A stretch of DNA of 61,607 bases, from contig FN649727.1 in NCBI GenBank assembly GCA_000310025.1, forward strand, positions 6,653,138 through 6,714,744. The letters run 5' to 3'. How positions within the stretch are numbered: position 1 is the first letter of the stretch; every line of letters starts with the position of its first letter. The position numbers were made by a program, and so were the translations under genes. This document shows, piece by piece, positions 44,655-57,222 of the stretch. The DNA is from Ectocarpus siliculosus. Lineage: Eukaryota; Sar; Phaeophyceae; Ectocarpales; Ectocarpaceae. The notes under the pieces are model-generated. The model saw only the letters and a list, made by a program, of their open reading frames with translations, ran no database searches and was not told the origin of the DNA.

Positions 44655-47616
44655 TTAGTACCACAAGCCCTTGATGGCGTGCGGGCAAAGTAGCCCGTAG
44701 ACGAGCTGCCGCAGGCACGTGCAGAGGAAGAAGCCGTCCGGTCCAAGGGGGACGAGGTGACCGCACTCGGACGCCGTAGACATCGGTGTGATGCGCACCA
44801 CCGTGTGGACGTTCTGGTCACGAAGTAATTCCGCGAAGTGAGGCACGGATGTGCGGGACACCATGGAGACACCAGCGGCTTCGGACGTCGGTATTGAAGG
44901 GTCCACCAACTTTCCGGAGCCGGTGTCGTACGTGAGGTTCGCCTTCGTCGGGTTTGCCACCAACTCCTCGAACAGTTTCCGCGCCGCTTTTTCGTCACGC
45001 ACGACAGGTATCGCTTCGTAACTGAGAGCCCCGAGGATTTGTGTTTCAGTGTCCTGCCAACACGGCATGCCCATGGGTAAGGGCGGTGTGCGACAGGGGG
45101 GGGGGGGGGTTCGGGAGGGAAGTCAGGTTCGGCATTGACATGAATACCAGCAGCGTCGTTGGTGCTGCCCACAAAGACTGATCGCCTTCCACAACTCGAA
45201 GGCAAGTACAACTCCATTACATAACCTTGTGCTATACAAGCGGGCACGCAGAAGTCGGGTTGGCGAGTGAAGGAAATGGGGGGAAAAGACACAACTCATG
45301 GCCGCGTCGCTGTGACTTTCCTTGGTCAGGCACCGCATCTGAGGGGGGTACGGTTAGGTGTAATGGGGGAGAAAAAATCTGGGTCCGTCCATCGCCGCAA
45401 GCGAAGGCCGCCACAACTAACCTCCGTGGCGTGCTGGCTGCACTGCTCGTACTTCACTGCGTTCAGGACGAAGTTGAACGTTCGCAGGTGCTTGGTCCTG
45501 AAGCTTTCCACATACGAGTGTCCCTGCACAGCCACTCGGGCGACCGTTCCTCCCAGGTTTCGTCTAGCAAGCACGGGGCACAACGAGCAGAGCACTAAAC
45601 TTGTCAACCAAACGCGCCACCACACAACATGATGTAGAAATGCCGGCGACTATTAATGTATTGTTACTCTGGTTGTGTTTTGTCCCCGTCATTGCAAAGG
45701 ATCTCTGGTGTGGGCCGCCTGGGAAGCCTCGAGTCCGTCGTGCATACGCAGTACCGACGACATACCACCTCGCGAACGTTGAGTTGACCTCATCCACATG
45801 CAACGGGCGTGCTTCCGCGTGGTTGGTCAATTGCTCTTTGTTGTCGAGAGGCGACCTACGAGACACGCACAAAAATTCAAATGCTACCACCTTCAAATGC
45901 TACCACCTTCCTTCTGAACAGGTTGCCAGAACTCAACCACGCAATGCGTTGTGAACATCATTTGTTAAGAATGTCTAGCTTTGGGCTGCCTACATTAACG
46001 CATCCAACGCGATCTATCCATTGTACCGACGTACTTCCCCTCAACTTAACTCACCTTTGCAACTTGCGGTGTATTCATGTCGGCCCCCCACCACAGCCCC
46101 AAGTGGAACTCGCAACCCACCTGGGATTCGGACAGGGTATAAACAACACGACAGTGTTGTGAGGGTACAGAAGAAATATGTGTGTCCGCGCGAAGAGCGA
46201 TGGCCATTTAGCGTTACGCCATTTGCGTTCCATGCGTTTCATACGCACGAAGACAAACCGCACACACACACACATACACACGGGAGGTGGACTTACCTAC
46301 GTCCCTTGTTGCGGTGCTTTCCTCGACAACTACAGCGCAGAGGGTGCGCAACCAGCAAGCAAGCAACAACAGAAAAGCCAACAAATTTGCCGGAAGAACG
46401 CGTTGGAGCATCGCCCGCACAACGGAGACCACAGCGAAGAGGTGCGGCCGCCGTGCGACCAACAAAAGGTCCTGACCCGGCACACAACTACTCCTTGCGT
46501 CGACGCTCGCGTTTTCGAGCGCTTCATATTGCAGAGAGAGGGGGACTACAGCGCAGCAGCTCAGAACGTTCAACCGCGGACGATGTCCCGAAAAGTCCAT
46601 GTATGCAGCGATCATGTTCAATCGGCGCCAAAAAGAAATGAAGTTCAACAACAAAGCGCGCCCAATGTCCATTTCCCATCGCGACTCCTCCGTTGACTTG
46701 TCAGATGACTCGTCACCCGACGCGCTAAAAAGAGGAGCCGAGACACAACGGTGGCGAGAGCTCAACATCGGGAGCTCCACATCGGTTCGTACTTCAGGCA
46801 GACAAACCTTCTGTGACTTTGTGTTGCGGCGAGCGCTCGGATCCGCGACACGTTGACACGCTCTCGGCTTCCCCCCCTGGCAGCACTTGATCCATACGGA
46901 GCTCCATCTGTTTCGCATGCGGGAGTTCTTTTCCTGCTTTTTCGTGAAAAGCTGGAGGGGGGCGGCGGCAACACATTCAGATGTCAGCAGCCGTCGGATG
47001 TCCAACATTAGAGGCTGCGCATGTCGCTAATCATAAGGCGATTACGGTGGACGAGACGAAAAAGCCGAGCCCACAGGCATCTTTCGCACACACCAACAAC
47101 ACATGGAAACACGCAACGTCACCTTTGTTTTATTCTCTCTCTTCAGGCTGAAGCCGCGTCCGGTCTTCGCCATCAACATCGCGACTGCGTTGTCCATGGT
47201 TTTCTCCCCAAAGTTGCCGGTCCCGTCTTCGAGGTTGGGGAACTCTAGTTTCTTTATCTCTTCTTCAAGGGTCGCGATCTCCCCTGTGCAAGCGAGTCAA
47301 ACCCAGGTGCGCGCGGGTGAAAACATCGGAGCACGCGGATGAGTAACGTACCAACAAAACAACGTACCAACAACACGGCGAACCAACCTGCCATACCCAT
47401 ACGTTTATAGCCTGCCATACCTAGAGATGGGTCCCAGAGGCCTGCACCACCTGCAGGCGAGGGCTCGTCATCGCTATCTTCGCCTTCGGCGGCGTCGAAA
47501 GGAAGCCCAGCAGCTTCCTCCTCCCCACCAACATCGAGCGTCTCGTCCTCGCTACAAGCCAGCACCTCCTCCAGCTGCCAAGAGCTTGCCTCAGCCGCAG
47601 CGGAATCAACCTCCAT
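44655..47616 (-). pseudogene. MULE transposase with no visible DDE core
   Basis: Exon 1 47616-47421 (MEVDSAAAEASSWQ, acidic). Exon 2 47283-47123 (EIATLEEEIKKLEFPN). Exon 3 from 46951: RNRWSSVWIKCCQGGKPRAC, then RRNTKSQKVCLPEV and SSRHRC, resembling the FAR1/WRKY-like zinc-binding N-domain of MULEs. Phases match at 47421/47283 and 47123/46951. Downstream: 45600-45420 (VESFRTKHLRTFNFVLNAVK, like the region after the catalytic core) and 45053-44655, with SWIM zinc finger FLCTCLRQLVYGLLCPHAIK (C-x-C-x(n)-C-x-H) and stop. The stretch 46200-45620 is too short for a DDE catalytic domain and shows none, so the copy appears internally deleted or degraded. Confidence 0.6.
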
Positions 47617-47687
47617 CTGCTGTCGTAGACTGGTATGAGGCTGGTGTGAGCTGCTGAAGGGAACGCCGCTACTATCGCGTTGGCCGC

Positions 47688-47818
47688 CAGCCGTTGTTGC
47701 TGCGGCGGTGTGACCCGTTCAATTCAAATGAGGCGTTGTAGGGTGTGGTTCTGGGAGGCGTTTTCCAGCTGGAGAACCTTTTTATCTCGCCAGCTTTGGC
47801 GTATGCACGACCGGCGCC
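47688..47818 (-). repeat. Right terminal inverted repeat of MULE
   Basis: Reverse complement of 42551-42681. It lies 72 bp upstream of the transposase start (47616) on one side and 149 bp upstream of the PH-protein start (47967) on the other, so it may feed transcription both ways. Confidence 0.88.
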
Positions 47819-47966
47819 GGCCGGGAGCAGGGGGCTCCGCGGACAGAAGACCGAGGGAGAGAGGGATGAGGATGAGGACAGAGGAGCACACACGCACACA
47901 CCACCAGAGAGGTGCAGCGCAGAGCGTGGGCAGCTATCGGTACGACGTGCGAACGAGAGCAGAACG

Positions 47967-49696
47967 ATGGGTGCTGATCAATCGTGTCCGTGTAACGGCG
48001 ACTCGAACGTGTACTTTCCTCCCGAGGACGGCGAGGACGGCGATGCCATCGTGGTGGCGAGGAAGGTTCCTAATAGTCCGACTACAGAGACATCCAATTC
48101 GTTGAGCGCGACGAGCCTCGAGAAGACGCCAGTCACCAAGGGCAAGTCCAGGAAGTGGGCTGCCCAGCCCAAGGATGCCTCTGTTGATGTGTCCGCCACC
48201 TCGACACAGCAGGTGAGCAATGTCTACTTTTGCAAATCCGGAAGATTGGTTCCCTCTTCCACACCCGCAGCAGTTTTAGAGAGAGAACTGCAGCACCGAT
48301 CATTACAATGTAGATAAATCGTGCTACTTTTGGAGTCGGAGTCACATGCGCTCCCTAGAGGGAGAGCGGGGATGGCAGGGGGGATGCCTTTGATTCCAAC
48401 TACAGTGCACCGGGGAAGCGCACATTTGGCCGCATCGCAAATATGCACTACCATAGACCATCATAGTAGCCACCTTTCAAAAGTGGGGTGGTGCGATCCT
48501 TCTGTATCTCGAACGGTAGTCTTTCTGTGGGATCTGTTTACTCGCTACAAAAGTAGAAATGGGCTGGCTCCCTTTCTGAAAATACCGTGCAGAAGTGGTG
48601 GATTTGTGCGGCAACAACATCTTGGGATCGCATATTTGACGCCCTTGTTGCCACCACTACATGCCCCGACCCTCTCGAGCACTGCGATTGCTTTCGCGAA
48701 CTCTGGACTCAAGCGCGTCATTGCCAGTCCATTCTGAACCTTAATCGAAAAGACCCAACTTTTGGCGGCGGGATAATTTGGTGTTGTCTTGTACCCGTCA
48801 TACTCATACATACGACTAGTCGGCGTCGCATTTTTTCCCTGTTAGTCGGCGTCAATTAGTCCCCAACATCGTCTCTGTTTTCACCACCTGTCTCCGGTGC
48901 ACTGCTCCGTGTGTGCGTTGTCCAAAAAGCCATGACGAGAATCCAGCGCACCGCTCTGTCACCGATCATGGCAACACTGACGATGTCTGTCCTGTAGACA
49001 TTGCTGTGGCGACGAGACAGTTGGTTGGGTGTTGGTTGCACTTGCTGTTCGTGGTCTCTTGTCCTGACGTAAGGCTTTCATCCATCAACTGTCGTCGCAT
49101 TGGACCGCCATGGCATTGGATGGTCGGCTGGTGATTTACGGCTGGATATCCTCAACCATGTTTATGTTCATGTTTGTATCTGCGTCAATGGTTCGGCGAT
49201 TGTAGATGGTTATGATGCGGGGTGTAAATCAACAGCTACCGTTGAGAGGCGGCTGGTTCCGGTGACACACTTTCTAGCCTCTTCAGGCGGCATGATTGGG
49301 TGGCGCACTTTTTAGCCTCAGCTCCTTCTGTCGGCTGTGAAGGGACTTCTTATCCCAGCGAAGCGACTTCGGCGATAAAGAGAGGCGAACCCCCGTCACA
49401 ACCAGTGCAGGTGGAACAGAACTACGTGCAAACAGAGAGAGACAGCAGCACTGACGATTGACTTGGAGGCAAATATTGGCAACGAACATTCTGTAGGCTC
49501 GGATGGACCCATTTTTTCTGCGAACAAGGAAAGAGTGAACAGAGTGCCCCCGCTCTAATAGCGACCGTGTTGTGAAGACGACAACAACATGCCCTTCTGA
49601 ACAAGCTAACCCAGCAGCTATCCTAGCACCGCCAACGTTTACCCTATAGCCCAAGAGCAGCATCCAAGTTGCCGTGGAAGGGCTCCGGGGTCTGGC

Positions 49697-49744
<48 letters not shown>

Positions 49745-52700
49745 TCTTGACATTAAGCTCGTTTGTCAGTTGCGCATCCCAAAATCTAGCAGGACTCGGT
49801 CCGTAGTCACAAAAATTCTACACAGAGCCATCAGAGTGGGTCAAGTCCGGGATAGCGTAGAGGTCCGTGTTTACTGCCGGGGTGTGCGCCGAAATCTCAC
49901 CGGCACTAAACCGGACATCGGCAGTATTCAAACTACAGAACAACGACTTGGTATTCCAGTGTGTGCGAGCCGAAAACGCCGGCACCATACCGGCAACCGG
50001 CGCTATTCAACCGGCACTAAACAGGGACCTTTACTGTATTTCGATGCCCTACAGGCGCCCCTGAAAAGAAAGAACCGTGTGTGTAAATAGCAGACAACAC
50101 ATGGACCTACATACATCACACAGACGCTGGCCTTGGAGACCTGGGACACCGAAAGGGTTTTCCTTCTGAGGCTGAGTCTTACGGCGTGATTATTTCGGAG
50201 TTTTTTTTTTTTCTCTCGGTCGGGGGGGGGTGGCCTGCAGGGAAAAAATCATCAAGATCCAAACGACCGACTTACGGTTCCTCGAGGTATTTTCTGAAGG
50301 GAAAAAAGAGGCTGATTCGTGTTCTTGTGAGTCACAACATGCTTCAGTACACGGTTTGGGCTCGTGTGCGACCAACAAGACACCGAGCGCCCTGTTTATG
50401 GGTCGCCTGCAGAGGGCATGTGTATCATCGCACGCCAGTGGCTGCAGTTTGTGGATGTCGTCGGCCAAAGGCCTCTCGCTGATGGCATGCGTTGTACACT
50501 GATCATACTCGATTCGGAGCAAGCGGCAGGAAGAAAAAGCAACGTCCAAAAAAGGCAAGACCGAACCACACCTCGATTCACGTTTGCAGGCCGTGTGCAA
50601 TCAAAACTGGACAATACGCTCTGTTTCTGGGACGCGAGCAGAGCGATTGTGTATGACCACACGCCACTGGCTGCTGTTTGTGAATGTTATCGGCCGAAAG
50701 CCTCCCTCTGGCATGCGTTGTGAACTGGTAGCGGGTGACACACGGAGCAAACACGCGGCGGAACAAGGAAAAAGACCAAAAAGTCAACACCGCAACACAC
50801 TTTGGTTCACGTTTGCAGGCCGTGTGCAATCAAAACTGGACTATACGCTCTGTTTCTGGTACGCGAGCAGAGGGTTTGAGTATGAACACACGCCATTGGC
50901 TGCAGCTTGTGGATGTCGACGGCTTAAGGCCGCTCTCTGGCATGCGTTTTGAACTGGTCACACATGCAGCAGGCGCAAAAACGGCTCTTTTCGGCCCAAA
51001 GGCAAGAACGTCAGCAGAGCAATGTGGCAGGGTTGACGTTTTCGGCTCGTGTGCGGCCAACACGACGCAGAACGCCCTGAATTTTAGATACCTGTAGAGG
51101 GTTTGTGCATGACCTCATGATACTGGCCTCTGTTTGGCCAGCAGACGGTGTAGTTCCTCGTTCTGGCACGATCGGGGTGTGACCAGGGGGTACCCCCCCC
51201 CATTTCTAACAGCGATATTCCAACAGGATCGCTGTTGGAGAATGGGCCAATTTTCTAACAGGCCGGCCGAAATAGCTGTTGGAAACTGCGCTGTTGGATT
51301 TTGGGCTGTTGGAAATTGCCATTTTCCTACCCGCAAGACGCCCAAATTATTTTTTTGGCTCAGAAAAGGACCCCCCCCAAAAATCCAATGCGGAAATATT
51401 CACGCCGTAAGACTCAGCCTTAGTTTGTGTATTTTCACGAAAATATTTCAAGTTCGCGTGACAGTCATGCCGAGATTCGAACTAACTTCGAACTTGACGG
51501 ATATCTGCATCATCCGGGACAACTGGCGGAAAGAAATACGTCCTATTTTCGAATTCCCAAAAAAGCCGTTGAGGCTGTTCGACAGCGTCGTTTGTCATCT
51601 CCCCGCGAGTACCTTATTTTCTGGTGGTGCGTGGTCCTGGGTCAGGCGCAAACGTTGTGCCTTGCGCACCCCCCAAGAAACGCGTCGGTTTTCCTTCTTC
51701 AGGCGCATGATCGTTTTTGCTCTTCCCGGGGGGGAGAGTAAGGGGGCGTGATTTTCATGGGACGCGGGGCTATGTATCGTCATCAACCCAGCAATATTTG
51801 CAACATAGTAACTCTTCCTGTCTAAGCCGTTTCACGCCCTCTGATTGGTCCGGCGTTGGTTCCCAGCCTTGACCCTCTCCAGCGCCCTCTCACCGTTTCG
51901 CATTCCGAGAACGCGGCACAGTCGCGTTCTCGGCCAGTTCGCGGCCGCTAGGCCGTCCTTTGGCCGTGGGTGAGGGTTAGGGTAGATGTGGGGTGAGGAA
52001 CCTAGCCTTGCTCGCGTGAGGAACCTAGCCTTGCAAAGTGCAACATCGGTTAGACCTAAAGAGTCACTAAATAACAGAGTGTAAACAGACCTCCATCAAC
52101 CTATCCGAGTGACGGGAGACGCGTCCACACGCTTGACCACCCTCGGATACACAACAAATGGCTAGATATTCCGTTATCCGTAAGGATGAAAGATGGCTGG
52201 CGTTCGTGGAGAGCACAGAATAACCGAGATCAACTTGTTGTGTTGATGTGCCTAGTGTGGGCGAAATGAATGAGAGATGGTGAAAAAATGAACGGTCGCA
52301 GCAGCCCCCCCAAGGTGCTGAGGGAAAGCGGCAGGGGAGGGTGTCCACGTGTGTTACTTTTGCTAAACGCAGGCGTGGGCGAAAGAGCCCCGTAGCACAG
52401 CACCAACTCTTCGCCAACATGTATGTAGTATGCCCCGGCCCCCGCCTCGTGCGCGCCTGCACAAGGCCCTTTAACGCTGAAAATGTCTACTTCCGGCGGG
52501 GGGACGATCTTGTGACGTTCGCTGTAATTCATTCTAGTACCTTGCACAGCAGTCATGTGCGTTGAGATCACCACCTGCACCGCCGCTGTGGTTTCGTTCA
52601 ACATCATCGCACACATTGGGGTCATGGGACAGAGGGTGTGCGTCAAAAAGCACCCAATTTGGTGTATTTCGATTCCCGCACAGGTACAGTATGTATCGGT

Positions 52701-55557
52701 GTCGTCGCACAGCGCAACCGGTAGGTACAGTGACGGCCGATGGTCCGGTTTCCGCCGAAATTCTTGCGCGATGTGTAGTACGCGTAAAAATTGTGAACTA
52801 TCAAAATAATAGACAACGATGTGTGAGTTAATACCCTCGTCCTCCCTCCCTCCGCCCCGTGCTGCTACGCGACACAACGGTAAAAAAACGAAAACGTCGA
52901 CCTCAAAAAAAAAAAAAAAGCAGCACCCCGGTGACGAGACGCTTGGTGACAGCGGAAGTGTCGCCTCCCGAGGCGACTTCGACGGAGAGGGAGAGAGCGG
53001 GTTCCCCGACGGAAAGCCCAGCAGCTCGCGAGAGGTGAGTGGGCATGGAGCGGCCCTTCTCTCCTCCCACGTATTTAACGGCAAGATAGCCCTCGAATAG
53101 CAAGCAACACACGGGGGCGAAGTGCATGTCCACGCGTCCGAGAGGCCTAGACGTTGTGGGCCTGTATTGTCCAAGGAATCTTGGGTCTGGGTACATCATG
53201 TTGCTTCCCGTTGCTTGTCAGCGCGCCCATGCCGTTTCCGTGCTTTGGCGCGTAGGGTGCAATTGTATGCTTGAGCACCTGGGGTGACAAAAGATTCTCC
53301 GGGAAGCCATGTGACGTGATTCCATGCCTTAGGCATCTTGGTCCGGTCCTCCGTAGCCGCAACTTCTTCGACTTTCGGTGCATCTCCAGCGTGTCATACT
53401 AGCTGTTCGTCCATACGGGATGACCCCATTCGTCTCGCATGACGAACAAACTACTAACACAACTCCGTTTCTTTCCGCCTTGGTGTTGGGGCTGTGGTCC
53501 CTCCGCCCCCGGGACTGCTTTCTTGACGGGCTTGCTCGTGTCCTGCGTCCACGCGCACGGCGTAACGACGGGTCTTCCCCTTCAGTCGTGAGTTTTGCTG
53601 GCGGTAGTGACTTGATTGTAGTTCGGTCGTGAGGCGTGTTTTTTTACCGTCTTGTGGATGGGTTTATCGAGCGCTTTGGTTGTTGGGTGTGGTATTTGTG
53701 GTGTTGGGTGTGGTATTTGTGGTGTTGTAGAATTGTTTGATCCCGCTTTCCGCCGGACTCGGTTGTTTGTTCATGTTTGCTTGAGATTGTAGTCTAAACG
53801 CAGTCGTTTTCCTTTTTTCTCACGGTGCTTGCCATCGATTGCGCGTGTTTCATCTTATCGTTGTTGCGCTCTTTTCTTTTTTTTGTTCCTCACTGGGGAA
53901 TTTTTCAGTGCGCCCTCGCCGGTAGTCGAAGACCAGGCCACAATTGCTCAACGCGCCAAGCAGGAAGCGCACAACGACCGCATCGTGGCCACTTTCAACA
54001 GCGTGAGTGCTGGTTGCGTTTGAGTTGTTCTGCTGCTGTTCCAACACTTGGATGTAAGGTCAAGTGTCTCAGCAGGGCAGCGTGGGTGTTGGTTGCATTT
54101 TGAGAGCTCATGGTTGGTGCCTGTACTTGTTGTGTGGTTCACAAGTGCAGCTTTGTGTTGGTCTTTTCCCTGTTTTGATCGAAGAGTTCTGCTGGAAGCC
54201 TTGGGCAGAAGACAAACGGCGAGATATTGTTGGGGAGGTAGCCTTATGTGTGCAGGGGCTGCACGACCCATTGTACCTGCGAAGCTCACCATGCCGGACG
54301 AAGCTCCTTGCGCAACCTCCGCGTGTTCGCTGACACCGAAGTAGAGTTCGTGCCGTGCATAACAACCCACGATTTTCTTCCGGCAACGTGAATAGTATCC
54401 GTGAATGTGCTGCAGGCGGCGTGAAGGCTTCAAGAGCTGTGTAGCGACCTCCGCGGCATCCCCACGAAAAGTCGTTAGTAATTGTTGCGAGCTCTCCCGT
54501 TCTACACAGGCGACGGATGCAGCACCACCGGCCGGCCTCTCAGCTTAGAGATCCACCTCCTCCCCACCGAAGATTATTTTCTTGCATTGCCTGACCCCCC
54601 GTCCCCCGTCCCCCGTCCCCCTCTCTCCCCAACTACCCGTGGGTGGCATGTCTTGCCTACGACCTTGCGTGTGTCCGTCTGTGCCTGCAACGACACACTC
54701 CATTCGTGCGCAGGTCATGCTCGCCGACGGCCTGAAGGTGCTCAAGCACCACCGCCGCAGCTCCAAGAAGGCCGCGAGCCGCGTCATCCGCTTCGTGCCC
54801 GACTACGGAGGGGCCCTTGTGTGGGACAAGCCTCTCCGTCAGCCCGGGGCCAAGGCTAGCAGGGTCCCGCTCGACGCCATCACCCAGGTCGAGCTCGAGG
54901 TGAGGTTTACTATGCATTGTTTTGTGTCACCGCTTCCACCTCCTCAAGCACACACGGGGTATACACGTTCTACTCAGATATGTTTCAAAATTGCAGGGAA
55001 GTTGTTTGTAAACCGTTCATCGCCTCGAGCGAGCAGATGTCCGATGAAGCGAGGGTCATGAAAGCGTTGCTACGAAAGCAGCGCAAGGTGCGCCATCTTG
55101 AACCGAGAGCTATGGGAACACTTGACCAGTGCTTCCATCGTCCGAGAGATGAGGCTTTGTGGTTGCGCATGTCGATGTCGATCGAGTCCTGGCGGTGCTC
55201 ATGTATCCTTATGTGCGTATGCAAGATGTTTTGGAATAAACCGCGGAATCAAGAAAATACGCCCGATCTTGGCGTCTCACAACATCAAGTTGTCTTGACG
55301 GAAATCTTTACTTGGGGGAAAGGCGACGAAGTACTATTGTCACAGCAGTCGCTAACGTCTTTTCCTCTTCTCTGGCAACTCGCTTGGTCTCGTGAACTGC
55401 GGCGTGCGTTGCCTCGTTTCTCCGGTGACCCGAGAAGGCGCGCATCGTGTGGATCTCGGCGGGTGACGAGCGCGTTGGCTTCGAAACGTCCAAGACGGAG
55501 GACGCGGACCTCATGTACCAAGCGATTTGCATCCTTGTCGATAGGTGCCACGCGTGA
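47967..55557 (+). CDS. Small PH-domain protein with N-terminal Met-Gly
   Basis: Model, all joins phase 0: 47967-48212 (MGADQSCPCNGDSNVYFPPE..., donor GTGAGC), 52924-53034 (HPGDETLGDSGSVASRG..., donor GTGAGT), 53937-54002 (ATIAQRAKQEAHNDRIVATF), 54714-54899, 55435-55557 (stop); about 243 residues. The last two exons form a PH-like fold: MLADGLKVLKHHRR, RVIRFVPDYGGALVWDK, SRVPLDAITQVELE, then RIVWISAGDERVGFETS and the C-terminal helix EDADLMYQAICILVDRC. PH domains bind phosphoinositides or proteins at membranes. Gly2 with nearby Cys7/Cys9 would allow myristoylation and palmitoylation (inference). Uncertain: exon 2 acceptor lacks a pyrimidine tract, and exon 3 could start at 53909 in another phase. 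The first exon might be a separate gene. Intron 1 (4.7 kb) hosts repeats. The exon 1 start lies 149 bp from the MULE end. Confidence 0.5.
49697..49743 (+). repeat. (TTG)15 microsatellite
   Basis: Uninterrupted TTG run of 47 bp in intron 1 of the PH-protein model. Confidence 0.97.
50169..51420. mobile_element. 1.25-kb inverted-repeat element packed with tandem repeats
   Basis: AGGCTGAGTCTTACGGCGTG at 50169 is matched in inverse by 51393-51420 (27 of 28 bases). Between them lie about 3.3 copies of a 229-bp repeat and a block of short GCTGTTGGA repeats. No transposase. Looks like a non-autonomous DNA transposon in intron 1 of the PH-protein model. Target duplication not resolved. Confidence 0.65.
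50352..51140 (+). repeat. 229-bp tandem repeat, ~3.3 copies
   Basis: Copies begin near 50352, 50581, 50810 and 51037 (period 229, 229, 227). Copies 2 and 3 share long identical stretches (GCCGTGTGCAATCAAAACTG, TACGCTCTGTTTCTGG); copies 1 and 4 are more diverged. 229 is not a multiple of three, so the open frames across it are not a protein repeat. Confidence 0.88.
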
Positions 55558-57222
55558 GCACATCTCCAAGTCGTGTCGAGGGAGGGAGGGGAGGAAGTGG
55601 GATAAAAAGCCTGGACCAAAAGTCTGGTTCATAGAGAAGGGGCGCCGCTGTGCCTCTTGAACGGCACAAGAGGCATCACGAGGGAGCAAGGCGCGCTGTT
55701 GGAGAGGTCGCGGTTGGATGAGTTGAAGAGTCGCTGCCGCCGGTAGTTCAATGGCCATGAGTCTGCCGTTCATCCAGTGCCATGCTCGTATGGGTTGTGG
55801 TGCGTGTCGGGGGGGGTACGCCGGATTGTTGCAGCACCTGGCAGTGTTTTTGTGTAAATTTTGAGGCAGCGAGGCGCACAAGGGAAAACCGTTTTTTTTG
55901 TTAGTGTGACATGTACCCAGGGCATATTTTCGAGAGAAGACATGAAAAAACAACACACGCTTTGCTCTCTCGCTGGACTGTGTACTGTATTGCTCGCGTG
56001 CCCATGCTTTTTGCCGCTCCTTGTGTTTTTAACGCAAGCAACTGCTGCTGTGGGTGGTGCGTGGTTGGTAGTGTCGAACCCCCGTTGGTCGTTTTTCGTC
56101 GTCAGCGCCAAGCAGCAGCACCGACGCGTTTTGCCTTCTTTTTTTTTCTGGATTTCTTGAACGTTTTCGTGTTTTCTCCGCCTTGTCGCTTCTCCGCGAG
56201 TGGCATCAGGCGTTTGTGTCTGTCATGTATGCGACAACTCAGGGCGGCCGCCGTAAGTCGGGCTCCTCTTGGGTCAACCTGTTCTTATTCTTTCGTTCGT
56301 CGCCTGCCTTCCACAACAACGATATATTCCAAATGCTGATTTGAGTTGTCAACAGTTTCTCGTCCGGCGCGCAGACAATGAATGACTGGTTGGGTTTGTG
56401 CCTTGTGGGTCCGTACATCACGTCGCTGTTGCTGTCGCTGCTAGCTTGCTACCACAACAACCGCAGTCAGTCTGGAGGCCCTGTAGACTACTGCAGTACC
56501 AGTACATGTAGTATGGATCGCCCGTACACGAAAGAGTCGAGTTTGTCCTTCAACGGTCCTTCCGATCGTCTGGGTCGCTAACAGCGCTCACAGGCAGCTC
56601 CAGCACGGCATAGTCTACAGCCTTCTTCCCGTTGTAGGCTGGGAATGAGCTTGAGGTCCACACAATCAACGAAGACTCCGTGACCTTCCCACCCAACACA
56701 AAAAACAACCTAAAATATCGGTTTACAGAGTACCGCTATCGTTGGACATCGACAAAAGTTGATTCCACGTACACGCGCAACGCGCTTCCAAGCAAATAAT
56801 ACTTAGAGTCTAGCGTTGTTTTCCAATGCAAACGGCACAACGTTACACACTGCTGCACCCACAGCACATGTGCATCATCCCTACGACATAGGCATTTAGG
56901 TCATATGCGCGGCGAAATCGGGAAGATCCATCCCTACGATCACAGGATTCCTCCCATCCGGGTGCCCCCCTCTGTTCGAGAGGGCGCTACAGCCAAGAGC
57001 CAGCCAGCCCAGCCACCAGAGCGGTGACAGGTTACTCAAAGCAGTCACAAAGCGACTAATCGCCGCTATATTGTGCGGTGTGCTGCGCTGCCCTCCATTT
57101 GGCGCTGCTAGCCGACCATTTAGGGGGGTACTGCGCTTGAAAAGGAGCCTGTGGATTGTGGATGATCCCCGAAAGAGAAAGCGGCTCATCTTGACATTTC
57201 AAATTCGTGACCTTTTGAGCTC
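55558..57222. other. Intergenic upstream of RAD50
   Basis: No gene supported. Pyrimidine-rich runs at 55890-56160; small frames only. The RAD50 promoter should lie in the last few hundred bases; no clear element was recognised. Confidence 0.5.

Larger units (their letters stand above)
42551..47818 (-). mobile_element. Mutator-like element with 131-bp inverted repeats
   Basis: Inverted repeats 42551-42681 and 47688-47818 look identical over 131 bp. Long terminal repeats of about 100 bp or more are typical of Mutator-like (MULE) elements. Inside, minus-strand exons encode an N-terminal zinc-finger-like region and a C-terminal SWIM zinc finger, both MULE hallmarks, starting 72 bp inside the right repeat. 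No DDE core was found, so this copy is probably not self-sufficient. Sequence just outside both ends is GC-rich (GGCCG), and I cannot define an 8-11 bp target duplication. A MITE is nested at 42824-43038. Confidence 0.7.

Noticed and set aside
46214-46560. C-terminal half of the 264-codon frame in the MULE
   Set aside because: Hydrophobic, Cys/Val/Leu-rich tail unlike a DDE domain; probably intron read-through after the zinc-finger exon.
52230-53174. 314-codon minus-strand frame
   Set aside because: Antisense to an exon with a consensus donor; low-complexity poly-Phe from the A-run and no family motif.
55285-55956. 223-codon minus-strand frame
   Set aside because: Antisense shadow of the last PH exon, whose plus-strand reading continues the PH fold in phase.
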